Shown here: piece by piece, positions 1 to 6,124 of the stretch | Position numbering within the stretch: position 1 is the stretch's first letter | Layout: every line of letters begins with the position of its first letter | Source: Methylobacter sp. | GTDB taxonomy: Bacteria; Pseudomonadota; Gammaproteobacteria; Methylococcales; Methylomonadaceae | DNA: 6,580 nt | Direction of reading: 5' to 3' | Assembly: GCA_003158415.1 (NCBI GenBank) | Contig: PMJA01000181.1 | Coordinates: 3,594 to 10,173, forward strand | Notes under the pieces: model-generated | Seen by the model: the letters and a program-made list of their open reading frames with translations, nothing else | Databases searched by the model: none | What the model was told of the DNA's origin: nothing | Position numbers and translations under genes: made by a program

Positions 1-2
1 AT

Positions 3-131
3 AACGAAGCATTAATCATGCAATACTCCCATCAGGCAATTATTGGCGTAATAGCTGTCAGCGTTGTGTTGGTAATAACTTACATTTTCCTACACCGCAG
101 AAAACTGGCGCGTATGCAAGTCGAAGAATAA
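3..131 (+). CDS. C-terminal end of an unidentified membrane protein (5' truncated), or a 37-residue membrane peptide
   Basis: An open frame enters from the left edge and stops with TAA at 129-131. It encodes a stretch ending in one clear hydrophobic helix (IIGVIAVSVVLVITYIFL), followed by a basic tail (HRRKLARMQVEE), so the C-terminus is predicted to be cytoplasmic. An in-frame ATG at 18 has a weak purine stretch before it (gaag at 6-9). The visible part could therefore be a complete 37-residue single-helix protein, or the anchor of a longer protein that begins outside the window. I do not recognise the family. It is convergent with exbD, with only 20 bases between the stops, and no terminator hairpin is visible there. 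The reading frame is fairly secure; the function is unknown. Confidence 0.5.
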   Translation, partial: NEALIMQYSHQAIIGVIAVSVVLVITYIFLHRRKLARMQVEE

Positions 132-151
132 ACTAACTGCTCTTTTTAGGA

Positions 152-562
152 TTATTGCTCTACCGTCACGAATGCTATTTTTGTGATGCCTGCATGTTGT
201 ACGGTTGCCATCACTTCAGCGATTTTGGCATAAATCACGTTTTGATCGGCGTATAAATGTACGCCGATCTCCGGGTCTTTCGCCAGTTCCGCTTTTAAGG
301 CAGTTTCAAGCGCGGTGAAATCGGCGATGGGGTTTTTGTTAATGGTTATGACGCCTTGCGCGTCGACACCGAGTTGTAAGGGTTGCTGCTTTATATCGGC
401 GGTCGTTTCGGCAGTTTTCGGCAGGGTTACATGGACTGATTGGGTTAACAGCGGCGCGGTAACCAGTAAAATAATGACCAGCACCAGCATCACGTCCACT
501 AACGGTGTGACGTTAATGTCGCTCATTGCGCTTTCATCGTCGGATTGAGGTTTAAATGCCAT
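152..562 (-). CDS. exbD: ExbD/TolR-family biopolymer transport protein
   Basis: This 136-residue protein has the ExbD/TolR layout: a short cytoplasmic N-terminus, one membrane helix at about residues 21-42, and a periplasmic C-terminal domain. The segment SDINVTPLVDVMLVLVIILL contains Asp23, which matches the conserved helix aspartate (Asp25 in E. coli ExbD) needed for proton-driven function. The family's role is to couple the proton motive force, together with ExbB, to TonB, which energises outer-membrane receptors. The ATG lies 3 bases after the exbB stop, so translation is probably coupled; only a weak purine-rich site (gagcagg) precedes it. It is the last gene of the tonB-exbB-exbD cluster. 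TolR is the alternative, but the adjacent tonB and the lack of tolA/tolB favour ExbD. Confidence 0.93.
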   Translation of the reverse strand: MAFKPQSDDESAMSDINVTPLVDVMLVLVIILLVTAPLLTQSVHVTLPKTAETTADIKQQPLQLGVDAQGVITINKNPIADFTALETALKAELAKDPEIGVHLYADQNVIYAKIAEVMATVQHAGITKIAFVTVEQ

Positions 563-565
563 GGT

Positions 566-1228
566 CTATGCCTGCTCGTTTTTAGTATATAAAGCGACGG
601 TTAAAAAACGGATGACAAAATTTTCCAGTTGCATACGTTGTACTTTTAAACTGCGGAGAAAAAAGTTATAGGCCAAAACCGCAGGGACGGCAACGGCAAT
701 GCCGATAGCCGTTGCGACCAAGGCGTCGCCTATCGGGCCTGCAACCACGTCCAGGCTGCTGGAGCCGCTTTCAGTGATTTTATGCATGGCGTTCATAATG
801 CCTATGACGGTGCCGAATAAGCCGACGAACGGCGCCGTGCTGCCGATGCTGGCCAGCACCGACAATCCGCTTTCCATCGCATGTTGTTCTTGCTGCACCG
901 ATACACGCAGGGTTTGTTCCAATAATTCTGCGGCATCGCCGCAATGTTTAATTGTTTTTTCTTCCGTTTGTTGGTACTCATTCAGCCACGCCAAGCCTGT
1001 AAAAGCCAGTCGCGCTTGTGGGCCTTCGGTTGCTTCGGGCGCTAATATTTTAATTTGTTTTAAATGAGGTAGCCGCCAAAATGCAGACTCAAAGCGTTCG
1101 TTGTTGCGGCGAATTCTAAAAAATTGCCAAAGCTTAAAAAAAATTAATGTCCATGTCGTCACTGAAAAAGCCAGCAAGGTATATAGCGTTAAATCAATAA
1201 TAAATTCGGGATTGATATTCGGGGTCAT
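566..1228 (-). CDS. exbB: ExbB, MotA/TolQ/ExbB proton channel family protein
   Basis: This 220-residue inner-membrane protein has three predicted helices at about residues 13-34, 123-145 and 168-190, with a cytoplasmic domain between the first two. The signature segments STAPFVGLFGTVIGIMNAM (129-147) and the third helix ending AVPAVLAYNFF are typical of MotA/TolQ/ExbB proteins. ExbB forms the pentameric channel around the ExbD helices. Thr140 and Thr173 correspond to conserved channel threonines. The residue aligned with E. coli ExbB Glu176 is Asp168 here (GPIGDALVAT), which is a conservative but notable change. The start is supported by an aagga motif about 10 bases upstream. It lies 32 bases after the tonB stop and 3 bases before exbD. 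TolQ is less likely given the context. Confidence 0.93.
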   Translation of the reverse strand: MTPNINPEFIIDLTLYTLLAFSVTTWTLIFFKLWQFFRIRRNNERFESAFWRLPHLKQIKILAPEATEGPQARLAFTGLAWLNEYQQTEEKTIKHCGDAAELLEQTLRVSVQQEQHAMESGLSVLASIGSTAPFVGLFGTVIGIMNAMHKITESGSSSLDVVAGPIGDALVATAIGIAVAVPAVLAYNFFLRSLKVQRMQLENFVIRFLTVALYTKNEQA

Positions 1229-1260
1229 GCGGTCATTGTCCTTGTATTAAGAGATGAGGG

Positions 1261-2031
1261 TTAGCGGTCGAGGTTGAATTGTAATTGTTGTACTGCGCGT
1301 TGCGATACCGCGACGCCGTTGACGATTTTTGGTTTAAATTCCCATTGGTTAATGGCAGTCAGTGCGGCATCGTCAAAAACATCCTCCGGTTTTGATTGGA
1401 TCACGACTGCATCGGCTACGGTGCCGTGCGGTTTAATGGTAAATTCCACTTTTACCCAGCCTTCAATGCCTCGGTTGGCGGCGCGACTGGGATAGGTCGG
1501 GGGGACGCGAACCAAGGGCATAACGCCTGATATGACGGTTTTTTTGTCGGCGTCATGTCCTTGTCTGCTGGTATCAGCGGTTTTGGACGTAGCGGATGAA
1601 TTTGACGGCGTTACGGGCGCTTGCGTAGCGGTCGGGGGCGAAGGCTCAAACTTCGGCACAGGTATGATGTCTGCAATATCTGCCGGTTGCGGTTTAGGCA
1701 ACGGCTTTTTGATCACGACCGGTTTTTTTATCGGCGTCGGCGGCTTGGGTACGACGGGCTTGGGTTTTTCCGGCTCTTTTTGGGCGGGCGGTGCGGCGGG
1801 TGGGGGTTCTTTTGCCGCCGGTTGAGTGACCTGTGTCGGCAGCATCACGACTTCCATGATGACCTGCTGTTTTGGCTGTTCCGTTTTAGGCGCATTCAGT
1901 AAATACCATGCCAAACCGCCATGCAGTGCAACAACCGCCATCAACAGCAAACCCCCAATCCGGCGCGATTGTTTTTGTTGTTTTAATGGATTAACAATCG
2001 GGAAATTGAAATAGGTGTTTGATGTCGACAT
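1261..2031 (-). CDS. tonB: TonB energy transducer
   Basis: This 256-residue protein has the full TonB layout. A short N-terminus is followed by an uncleaved membrane helix at about 25-46, with His37 in the ALHGG segment matching the conserved TonB helix histidine. Next comes a Pro/Lys/Glu-rich periplasm-spanning region at about 66-145 (EPEKPKPVVPKPP, IKKPLPKP). The C-terminal domain at about 172-256 carries the family pattern PPTYPSRAANRGIEGWVKVEF and NQWEFKPK. The family contacts the TonB box of outer-membrane receptors for siderophores, cobalamin and similar substrates. It is the first gene of the cluster with exbB and exbD. The ATG has no convincing ribosome binding site, but it is the only start that keeps an intact N-terminal anchor. 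No Fur-box-like sequence is evident upstream. Confidence 0.94.
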   Translation of the reverse strand: MSTSNTYFNFPIVNPLKQQKQSRRIGGLLLMAVVALHGGLAWYLLNAPKTEQPKQQVIMEVVMLPTQVTQPAAKEPPPAAPPAQKEPEKPKPVVPKPPTPIKKPVVIKKPLPKPQPADIADIIPVPKFEPSPPTATQAPVTPSNSSATSKTADTSRQGHDADKKTVISGVMPLVRVPPTYPSRAANRGIEGWVKVEFTIKPHGTVADAVVIQSKPEDVFDDAALTAINQWEFKPKIVNGVAVSQRAVQQLQFNLDR

Positions 2032-2060
2032 AAAAGCGATGGTTATTTAAAACAGTGCTG

Positions 2061-2086
2061 CGTTTGAATGGGACTGATTACAAACG
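2061..2086 (-). promoter_or_regulatory. Predicted stem-loop in the tonB leader
   Basis: CGTTTG (2061-2066) and CAAACG (2081-2086) are perfect complements. The pairing continues with AAT/ATT after a one-base bulge, leaving a loop of seven bases. On the minus strand the hairpin sits about 30 bases before the tonB ATG. No uninterrupted T-run follows it directly (a short TTTT comes 8 bases later), so it is not a standard terminator. A role in tonB expression is inference only. Confidence 0.35.
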
Positions 2087-2145
2087 AATTGCCGGAGATG
2101 GGCCTGTTGGGCTACCCGCAAAACACAAATGCCGCAGATTCGTAG

Positions 2146-2151
2146 ATTATA
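2146..2151 (-). promoter_or_regulatory. Candidate -10 element of a tonB-exbB-exbD promoter
   Basis: The minus strand reads TATAAT, a perfect sigma-70 -10 hexamer, seven bases after the DUF1249 stop codon. The -35 position 17 bases upstream (TCGCTG) is a poor match, so the promoter may depend on an activator or may be fortuitous. If real, transcription would start near 2139, leaving a leader of about 108 bases before tonB. The 126-base gap 2032-2157 holds no gene that I can support. Confidence 0.4.
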
Positions 2152-2157
2152 CTCAAG

Positions 2158-2610
2158 TTACCTTAGTTCAGCGAAATCGGCCATTTTACGGAATTGATAG
2201 CCTTTTTTTAAACAGTGATCCAGCCACTTTTGCAAAAAATAGTTTAACCGCCATTTGTAATTCATGATGTCCCGGCTTAATCCGGGATCTTTAAACACCC
2301 GCGCTACGCTGGCGCGGGCATGGTCGCTCAACACTTCCGCCAGTTGTGCATCCAGATAAAGCCGTATTTTGACGGCCGGTTCCAGCAATTCTTCCAGATT
2401 ATAGGTAAAGTTATGGCTGAGTTCCACAGTCAGCGTGTAAGGCGTACTTTCAATGACGGTGATATGCAGCGCGGTGTTATTGAGGGCTTGTCCGATAGCC
2501 GTCTCTTTCAATGTAAGTAAATCCGGGATTAACTTAAGCAGTTTTTGGTAGTTGGATTCGCAGATTTGTTCCAGGCAAAATGACTTGTTGACTGGATTAA
2601 TAGTGCCCAT
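2158..2610 (-). CDS. DUF1249 (YqiB-type) protein
   Basis: With the ATG at 2610 this protein has 150 residues, close to E. coli YqiB (about 140). It reads along that family throughout: ICESNYQKLLKLIP (16-29), LHITVIESTPYTLTVEL (48-64), KIRLYLDAQLAEVL (81-94), and a C-terminal helix NYFLQKWLDHCLKKG. The biochemical role of the family is not known to me. No signal peptide or membrane segment is seen, so it is probably cytosolic. The frame is also open to an ATG at 2661, which would add 17 residues and overlap queD by 43 bases. I prefer 2610 because the extra residues have no counterpart in the family and the gap to the queD stop is then a tidy 8 bases. It probably forms an operon with queD. Confidence 0.85.
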   Translation of the reverse strand: MGTINPVNKSFCLEQICESNYQKLLKLIPDLLTLKETAIGQALNNTALHITVIESTPYTLTVELSHNFTYNLEELLEPAVKIRLYLDAQLAEVLSDHARASVARVFKDPGLSRDIMNYKWRLNYFLQKWLDHCLKKGYQFRKMADFAELR

Positions 2611-2618
2611 AACCAGCG

Positions 2619-3023
2619 TCAGTCTTCCCGGTAGCAGGCATGAGCGCTGGCCGTTTCCCATAATACGACCTGGGCGACGTTAAAACCTGCTTGTTTTAGA
2701 TGCCGGTAAATCATTTTACTGAGGACTTCGGCGGTGGGATGTTCATCCAGGGCCAGAAAGCGCTCGTTATTTGCCGTCAGCACCGGGATAATCGGGTCAT
2801 CTTTATGCAACAGGAAATTATGGTCTAGCGTATCGTCTATATACGCTTCCACACAGTCCCTAATATCGGCAAAGTCGCAGACCATGCCTTGATCGTTGAG
2901 GTGTTCCTGCTGTATTGAAATCGATGCTTTAACGCTATGGCCATGTAAGTTGCGGCATTTACCGGGATGATTCATTAATCGGTGCCCGTAACAAAAATAA
3001 ACTTCTTTGGTAATTGTAAACAT
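2619..3023 (-). CDS. queD: 6-carboxy-5,6,7,8-tetrahydropterin synthase (QueD / PTPS family)
   Basis: This 134-residue protein belongs to the 6-pyruvoyl-tetrahydropterin synthase family. The family's zinc ligands are seen as His14 (CYGHRL) and His27 and His29 (GKCRNLHGHS). The catalytic Cys23, the Asp67-His68 pair (TLDHNFL) and Glu123 (LWETASAHACY) are also present. In bacteria QueD converts dihydroneopterin triphosphate to 6-carboxytetrahydropterin for queuosine and other deazapurines. Compared with E. coli QueD there is an insertion of roughly 15 residues between the DH pair and the PTAEVL motif (about 72-96), so it belongs to a longer subgroup. No other queuosine gene is in view, and a different pterin product cannot be excluded. 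It is divergent from accA, with DUF1249 directly downstream. No strong ribosome binding site precedes the ATG. Confidence 0.87.
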   Translation of the reverse strand: MFTITKEVYFCYGHRLMNHPGKCRNLHGHSVKASISIQQEHLNDQGMVCDFADIRDCVEAYIDDTLDHNFLLHKDDPIIPVLTANNERFLALDEHPTAEVLSKMIYRHLKQAGFNVAQVVLWETASAHACYRED

Positions 3024-3097
3024 CAGCGCTTGCGTTCTTTCAATAATTTAAGGGATTCTGTCAGGTAAAAGTGTACTATAAAAACGCATTGGGGGAG

Positions 3098-3125
3098 TTG
3101 ATGATTGTTAAATATGGAATATATT
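3098..3125 (+). promoter_or_regulatory. Candidate sigma-70 promoter for accA
   Basis: TTGATG (3098-3103) and TATATT (3120-3125) are separated by 16 bases and fit the sigma-70 consensus at 4/6 and 5/6 positions. Initiation near 3132 would give a leader of about 60 bases. A second -10-like TATAAA at 3146-3151 has a poor -35. The divergent gap 3024-3192 is AT-rich. On the minus strand it also holds a weak TATAGT (around 3078) that could serve queD. Confidence 0.4.
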
Positions 3126-3192
3126 TTGAATGTGTGCCGAATTTCTATAAAATCTACGCTTATATTAATCCCACCGCTTAGATTATGTGTCC

Positions 3193-4161
3193 ATGGACTT
3201 AAACTTTCTTGATTTCGAACAACCCATCGCTGAACTGGAAGCGAAAATTAAAGAACTCCGTAATGTGGAGTTTGACAATAAAATTAATATTTCCGATGCG
3301 CTTAAACAGCTGGAAGATAGAAGTCTGGCACTGACCGAATCCATATTCAGTAATCTTACCGATTGGCAGATTTCTCAATTGTCCCGGCATCCCGGACGGC
3401 CTTACACGTTGGATTATGTCGAGCATATTTTTACCGATTTCCATGAACTGCACGGCGATAGGGCTTATGCCGACGATCCTGCCATAGTCTGCGGATTGGC
3501 GCGTCTTGACGGGCAGCCGGTGATGATTATCGGCCATCAGAAAGGCCGCGATACTAAAGAGAAAATTTACCGCAACTTCGGTATGCCGCGCCCTGAAGGT
3601 TACCGCAAGGCTTTGCGTGTTATGAAAATGGCCGAGCGCTTTAAAATCCCCGTCATCTGTTTAATCGACACCCCCGGCGCTTATCCCGGTATCGGCGCGG
3701 AAGAGCGCGGACAAAGCGAGGCCATCGCCAGAAACCTGTTTGAAATGACCATGCTGAGAACGCCGATCATCTGCACCATTATCGGCGAAGGCGGTTCGGG
3801 CGGCGCCTTAGCTATTGGTGTGGGCGACCGTTTAATTATGCTGGAATACAGCACTTATTCCGTTATTTCCCCCGAAGGCTGCGCCTCCATACTGTGGAAA
3901 AGCGCCGATAAGTCGCAATTGGCTGCGGAAGCAATGGGTATTACCTCTGACCGTATCCGCGAGCAGGGTTTTCTGGATGAAGTCGTCAGGGAGCCGTTGG
4001 GCGGTGGTCACCGTGATTTCAAGGCCATCGCCTTAAACCTGAAAGAAACCTTGAGCCGTCATTTGGCGGAGCTAAAGCGGCAAGACACCGATGATTTGCT
4101 GGAAAAACGCTATCAGCGCATCATGAGCTTCGGGGTTTTTACCGAGGAAGCGGGTAAATAA
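3193..4161 (+). CDS. accA: Acetyl-CoA carboxylase carboxyltransferase subunit alpha
   Basis: This 322-residue protein reads almost collinearly with E. coli AccA (319 residues), beginning [19 protein letters not shown]. The coiled N-terminal region (about 1-60) is followed by the carboxyltransferase fold, with [58 protein letters not shown] and [18 protein letters not shown]. The family pairs with AccD to transfer the carboxyl group from biotin to acetyl-CoA, forming malonyl-CoA for fatty acid synthesis in the cytosol. I chose the ATG at 3193 because it matches the E. coli N-terminus; an in-frame GTG at 3187 would add two residues. Neither start has a convincing ribosome binding site. accD is not adjacent, as in many bacteria. 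The gene is monocistronic here, convergent with nadB. Confidence 0.97.
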   Translation: MDLNFLDFEQPIAELEAKIKELRNVEFDNKINISDALKQLEDRSLALTESIFSNLTDWQISQLSRHPGRPYTLDYVEHIFTDFHELHGDRAYADDPAIVCGLARLDGQPVMIIGHQKGRDTKEKIYRNFGMPRPEGYRKALRVMKMAERFKIPVICLIDTPGAYPGIGAEERGQSEAIARNLFEMTMLRTPIICTIIGEGGSGGALAIGVGDRLIMLEYSTYSVISPEGCASILWKSADKSQLAAEAMGITSDRIREQGFLDEVVREPLGGGHRDFKAIALNLKETLSRHLAELKRQDTDDLLEKRYQRIMSFGVFTEEAGK

Positions 4162-4163
4162 AC

Positions 4164-4184
4164 CAATAGTATTGAAACCTATTG
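4164..4184. other. Small inverted repeat after accA
   Basis: CAATAG (4164-4169) and CTATTG (4179-4184) form a 6-base-pair stem with a 9-base loop, directly after the accA stop. It is AT-rich and has no T-run after it, so it is a weak candidate for 3' end formation or stabilisation. Confidence 0.25.
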
Positions 4185-4228
4185 AAATAAGAGGTATAGA
4201 GTCCGAAGTTGGTAAGGCGACACAAAGT

Positions 4229-4321
4229 CCCCTCTCCCTTCGGGCATAAATATCTACACAAGTACCAGCTCCTGAACCCTCGCTACGCTCTCCCTTGAGG
4301 GAGAAGGTTGGGATGAGGGGG
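4229..4321. repeat. Palindromic dispersed-type intergenic element (CCCCTCTCCC ... GGGATGAGGGGG)
   Basis: The gap between convergent accA and nadB holds a GC-rich block bounded by CCCCTCTCCCTTCGGG (from 4229) and GGTTGGGATGAGGGGG (4306-4321), which are imperfect inverted ends. Inside is the perfect short hairpin TCTCCCT / AGGGAGA (4289-4295 and 4298-4304) with a TG centre. Blocks of this CCCTCTCCC...GGGTGAGGGG type are, from general knowledge, frequent intergenic repeats in proteobacterial genomes, possibly non-autonomous mobile or REP-like elements. Only one copy is in this window, so dispersal is inferred. It could also act as a bidirectional transcription barrier, although no T-run follows it on either strand. 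Confidence 0.6.
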
Positions 4322-4339
4322 TTATAACTGGTTGATTTC

Positions 4340-5941
4340 TTACGGTGTCAGGACGGTATTTTGCGGGGGCCGGGTATTATCGGTTTCAGGATAATCCAGC
4401 GTGTAATGCAAACCCCGGCTTTCTTTGCGTTGTTGGGCGCAACGGATGATTAACTCGGCGACTATGACCAGATTGCGTAATTCCAGCAAGTCACTGGTGA
4501 CACGAAAGTAGCTGTAGTATTCGGTTATTTCTTTTTTGAGCAATTCAACCCGGTTCATAGCGCGGCTTAGGCGTTTGTCAGTCCTGACTATGCCGACGTA
4601 GTCCCACATAAAATGGCGCAGTTCGTTCCAGTTGTGGGACACGACCACCTCCTCGTCAGAATCAATGACTTTAGATTCGTCCCAGTCCGGGATTTGGGGC
4701 GGCTGAGGAATAGTGGGGAGTTTTTGCAAAATATCGGCGCTGGCCCGGTCGGCAAAAACCAGGCATTCCAGCAAGGAGTTGCTGGCCATGCGATTGGCAC
4801 CGTGTAGGCCGGTGCAGGCCACTTCGCCGACGGCATAAAGATTTTTTATGTCGGTGCGTGCATAGCTGTCAGTTAAAACGCCACCGCAGGTGTAATGCGC
4901 CGCCGGAACAACCGGTATCGGTTGTTTAGTGATGTCTATATCAAATTCGAGACATTGTTGGTAAATGGTCGGGAAATGTTCGCATATGAATGCTTTCGAT
5001 TTATGACTGATGTCAAGATAAACGTAATCTATACCGCGTTTTTTCATTTCGTGATCAATGGCTCTAGCAACAATATCCCTGGGGGCGAGTTCCCCTCTGG
5101 GATCAAAATTTTGCATAAAAGAGGAGCCGTCCGGCAGGATGAGCCGTCCGCCTTCCCCTCTAAGCGCTTCACTGATAAGGAAAGAGCGGGCTTGTGGATG
5201 ATAAAGGCAGGTTGGATGAAACTGCATAAACTCCATGTTGCTGACGCGGCAACCGGCACGCCACGCCAGGGCAATGCCGTCGCCAGTGGAGCTGTGCGGA
5301 TTGGTGCTGTAGATATAGGTCATGTTGGCGCCGCCTGTCGCCAGGACGACGACCTTGGCGGTAATCGTCTTAACCTGATCTTTATGGGTATCCAGGACAT
5401 AAGCGCCCAAAATTTGTTTGCCGGTGAGATCTTCGGTCGGCGCTGTGATTAGCTCGACTACATTATGATGATCAAGCAATTCGATATTGGGGTGTTCCTG
5501 CGCCCGCTCAATGAGCGATAGCGATACCGCTTTGCCGGTTGCATCGGCGGAATGCACGACACGCCGGTGAGAATGCCCGCCTTCACGGTTCAAATGCAGT
5601 TGCGTTTCGCCCGATGGGTTTTGTTCCTCAGTAAAAACAACGCCTTGTTCGCGCAGCCAGTCTATAGAGCTTTTACCATGAGTCACGGTCAGTCTCACAA
5701 TATCAGGGTTACAAAGCCCTGCGCCGGCGTCCAGCGTATCTTCAATATGAGACTCTATGGAATCTTCTGCATCAAAAACAGCCGATATGCCGCCCTGCGC
5801 ATAATAAGTGCTGCTAGAGGTCAGCGCGAACTTCGATAATACCGCAACGTGCGTAGCGTGGTCGGCCAGTTTCAGCGCTAAAGTCAGCCCGGCGCCGCCG
5901 CTGCCGATAATAAGGACGTCTAGGTTTTTTGAATAAGGCAT
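4340..5941 (-). CDS. nadB: L-aspartate oxidase
   Basis: This 533-residue FAD enzyme oxidises L-aspartate to iminoaspartate, the first step of de novo NAD synthesis before NadA. It aligns along its whole length with E. coli NadB (540 residues). The N-terminal dinucleotide-binding motif is GSGGAG (13-18). The active-site region has REGGHSHRR (119-127, with Glu120), FHPT (His242), [17 protein letters not shown] (Arg288) and [10 protein letters not shown] (His349). The C-terminal helical domain carries [17 protein letters not shown] and [13 protein letters not shown], which separates NadB from SdhA/FrdA. I chose the ATG at 5941 because [13 protein letters not shown] matches the family start. A frame-compatible ATG at 5989 would add 16 residues; neither has a strong ribosome binding site. 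It is divergent from the sigma factor gene. Confidence 0.96.
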   Translation of the reverse strand: MPYSKNLDVLIIGSGGAGLTLALKLADHATHVAVLSKFALTSSSTYYAQGGISAVFDAEDSIESHIEDTLDAGAGLCNPDIVRLTVTHGKSSIDWLREQGVVFTEEQNPSGETQLHLNREGGHSHRRVVHSADATGKAVSLSLIERAQEHPNIELLDHHNVVELITAPTEDLTGKQILGAYVLDTHKDQVKTITAKVVVLATGGANMTYIYSTNPHSSTGDGIALAWRAGCRVSNMEFMQFHPTCLYHPQARSFLISEALRGEGGRLILPDGSSFMQNFDPRGELAPRDIVARAIDHEMKKRGIDYVYLDISHKSKAFICEHFPTIYQQCLEFDIDITKQPIPVVPAAHYTCGGVLTDSYARTDIKNLYAVGEVACTGLHGANRMASNSLLECLVFADRASADILQKLPTIPQPPQIPDWDESKVIDSDEEVVVSHNWNELRHFMWDYVGIVRTDKRLSRAMNRVELLKKEITEYYSYFRVTSDLLELRNLVIVAELIIRCAQQRKESRGLHYTLDYPETDNTRPPQNTVLTP

Positions 5942-6030
5942 AGCGGTTAGTGAGTTAATACCTGGAAGGCAATGTGAAGAATTTATCATTAACTAAATGA
6001 AGGTTGTGGCTTAGTTATCAGCCTTTAGGG

Positions 6031-6060
6031 ATAATAACGCTTTTTACAGCGATAGCACAA
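6031..6060 (-). promoter_or_regulatory. Candidate nadB promoter
   Basis: On the minus strand TTGTGC (6055-6060) and TATTAT (6031-6036) are separated by 18 bases, a moderate sigma-70 match (-10 at 5/6, -35 at 3/6). It would start transcription near 6024, leaving a leader of about 80 bases before the ATG at 5941. The remainder of the 183-base divergent gap 5942-6124 holds no gene that I can support. Confidence 0.3.
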
Positions 6061-6072
6061 TTTTTGTACCTG

Positions 6073-6100
6073 AGAACTTTTAGCGATTGCGTTTGTCCAT
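6073..6100 (+). promoter_or_regulatory. Candidate sigma-E-dependent promoter of the sigma factor gene
   Basis: AGAACTT (6073-6079) matches six of seven positions of the sigma-E -35 consensus GGAACTT. It is followed after 16 bases by TCCAT (6096-6100), which resembles the -10 TCTGA in its first two bases. Initiation near 6106 would leave a leader of about 20 bases before the GTG start. This fits the known autoregulation of rpoE in Gammaproteobacteria, although the -10 match is modest. Confidence 0.45.
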
Positions 6101-6124
6101 CATCATAATTCTTAAAGAGCAGTA

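Noticed and set aside
132..151. Possible terminator (CTTTTTA) between the left-edge gene and exbD
   Set aside because: A T-run is present but no stem precedes it on the + strand, and none is seen on the minus strand.
1532..1902. Gly/Phe-rich and Arg-rich + strand frames opposite tonB
   Set aside because: They are the complement of the Pro/Lys-rich TonB linker, whose codons produce glycine-rich and arginine-rich shadows.
2055..2267. 70-residue + strand frame across the tonB leader and the end of DUF1249
   Set aside because: It is antisense to a supported gene, has no ribosome binding site, and has no recognisable protein features.
3024..3110. PreQ1 riboswitch ahead of queD
   Set aside because: I could not see a preQ1-like aptamer: no suitable short GC stem followed by an A-rich tail near the start codon.
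4895..5452. 185-residue + strand frame opposite nadB
   Set aside because: nadB is unambiguous in this stretch. The antisense frame reads as low-quality sequence without a known family, as expected from codon bias on the other strand.
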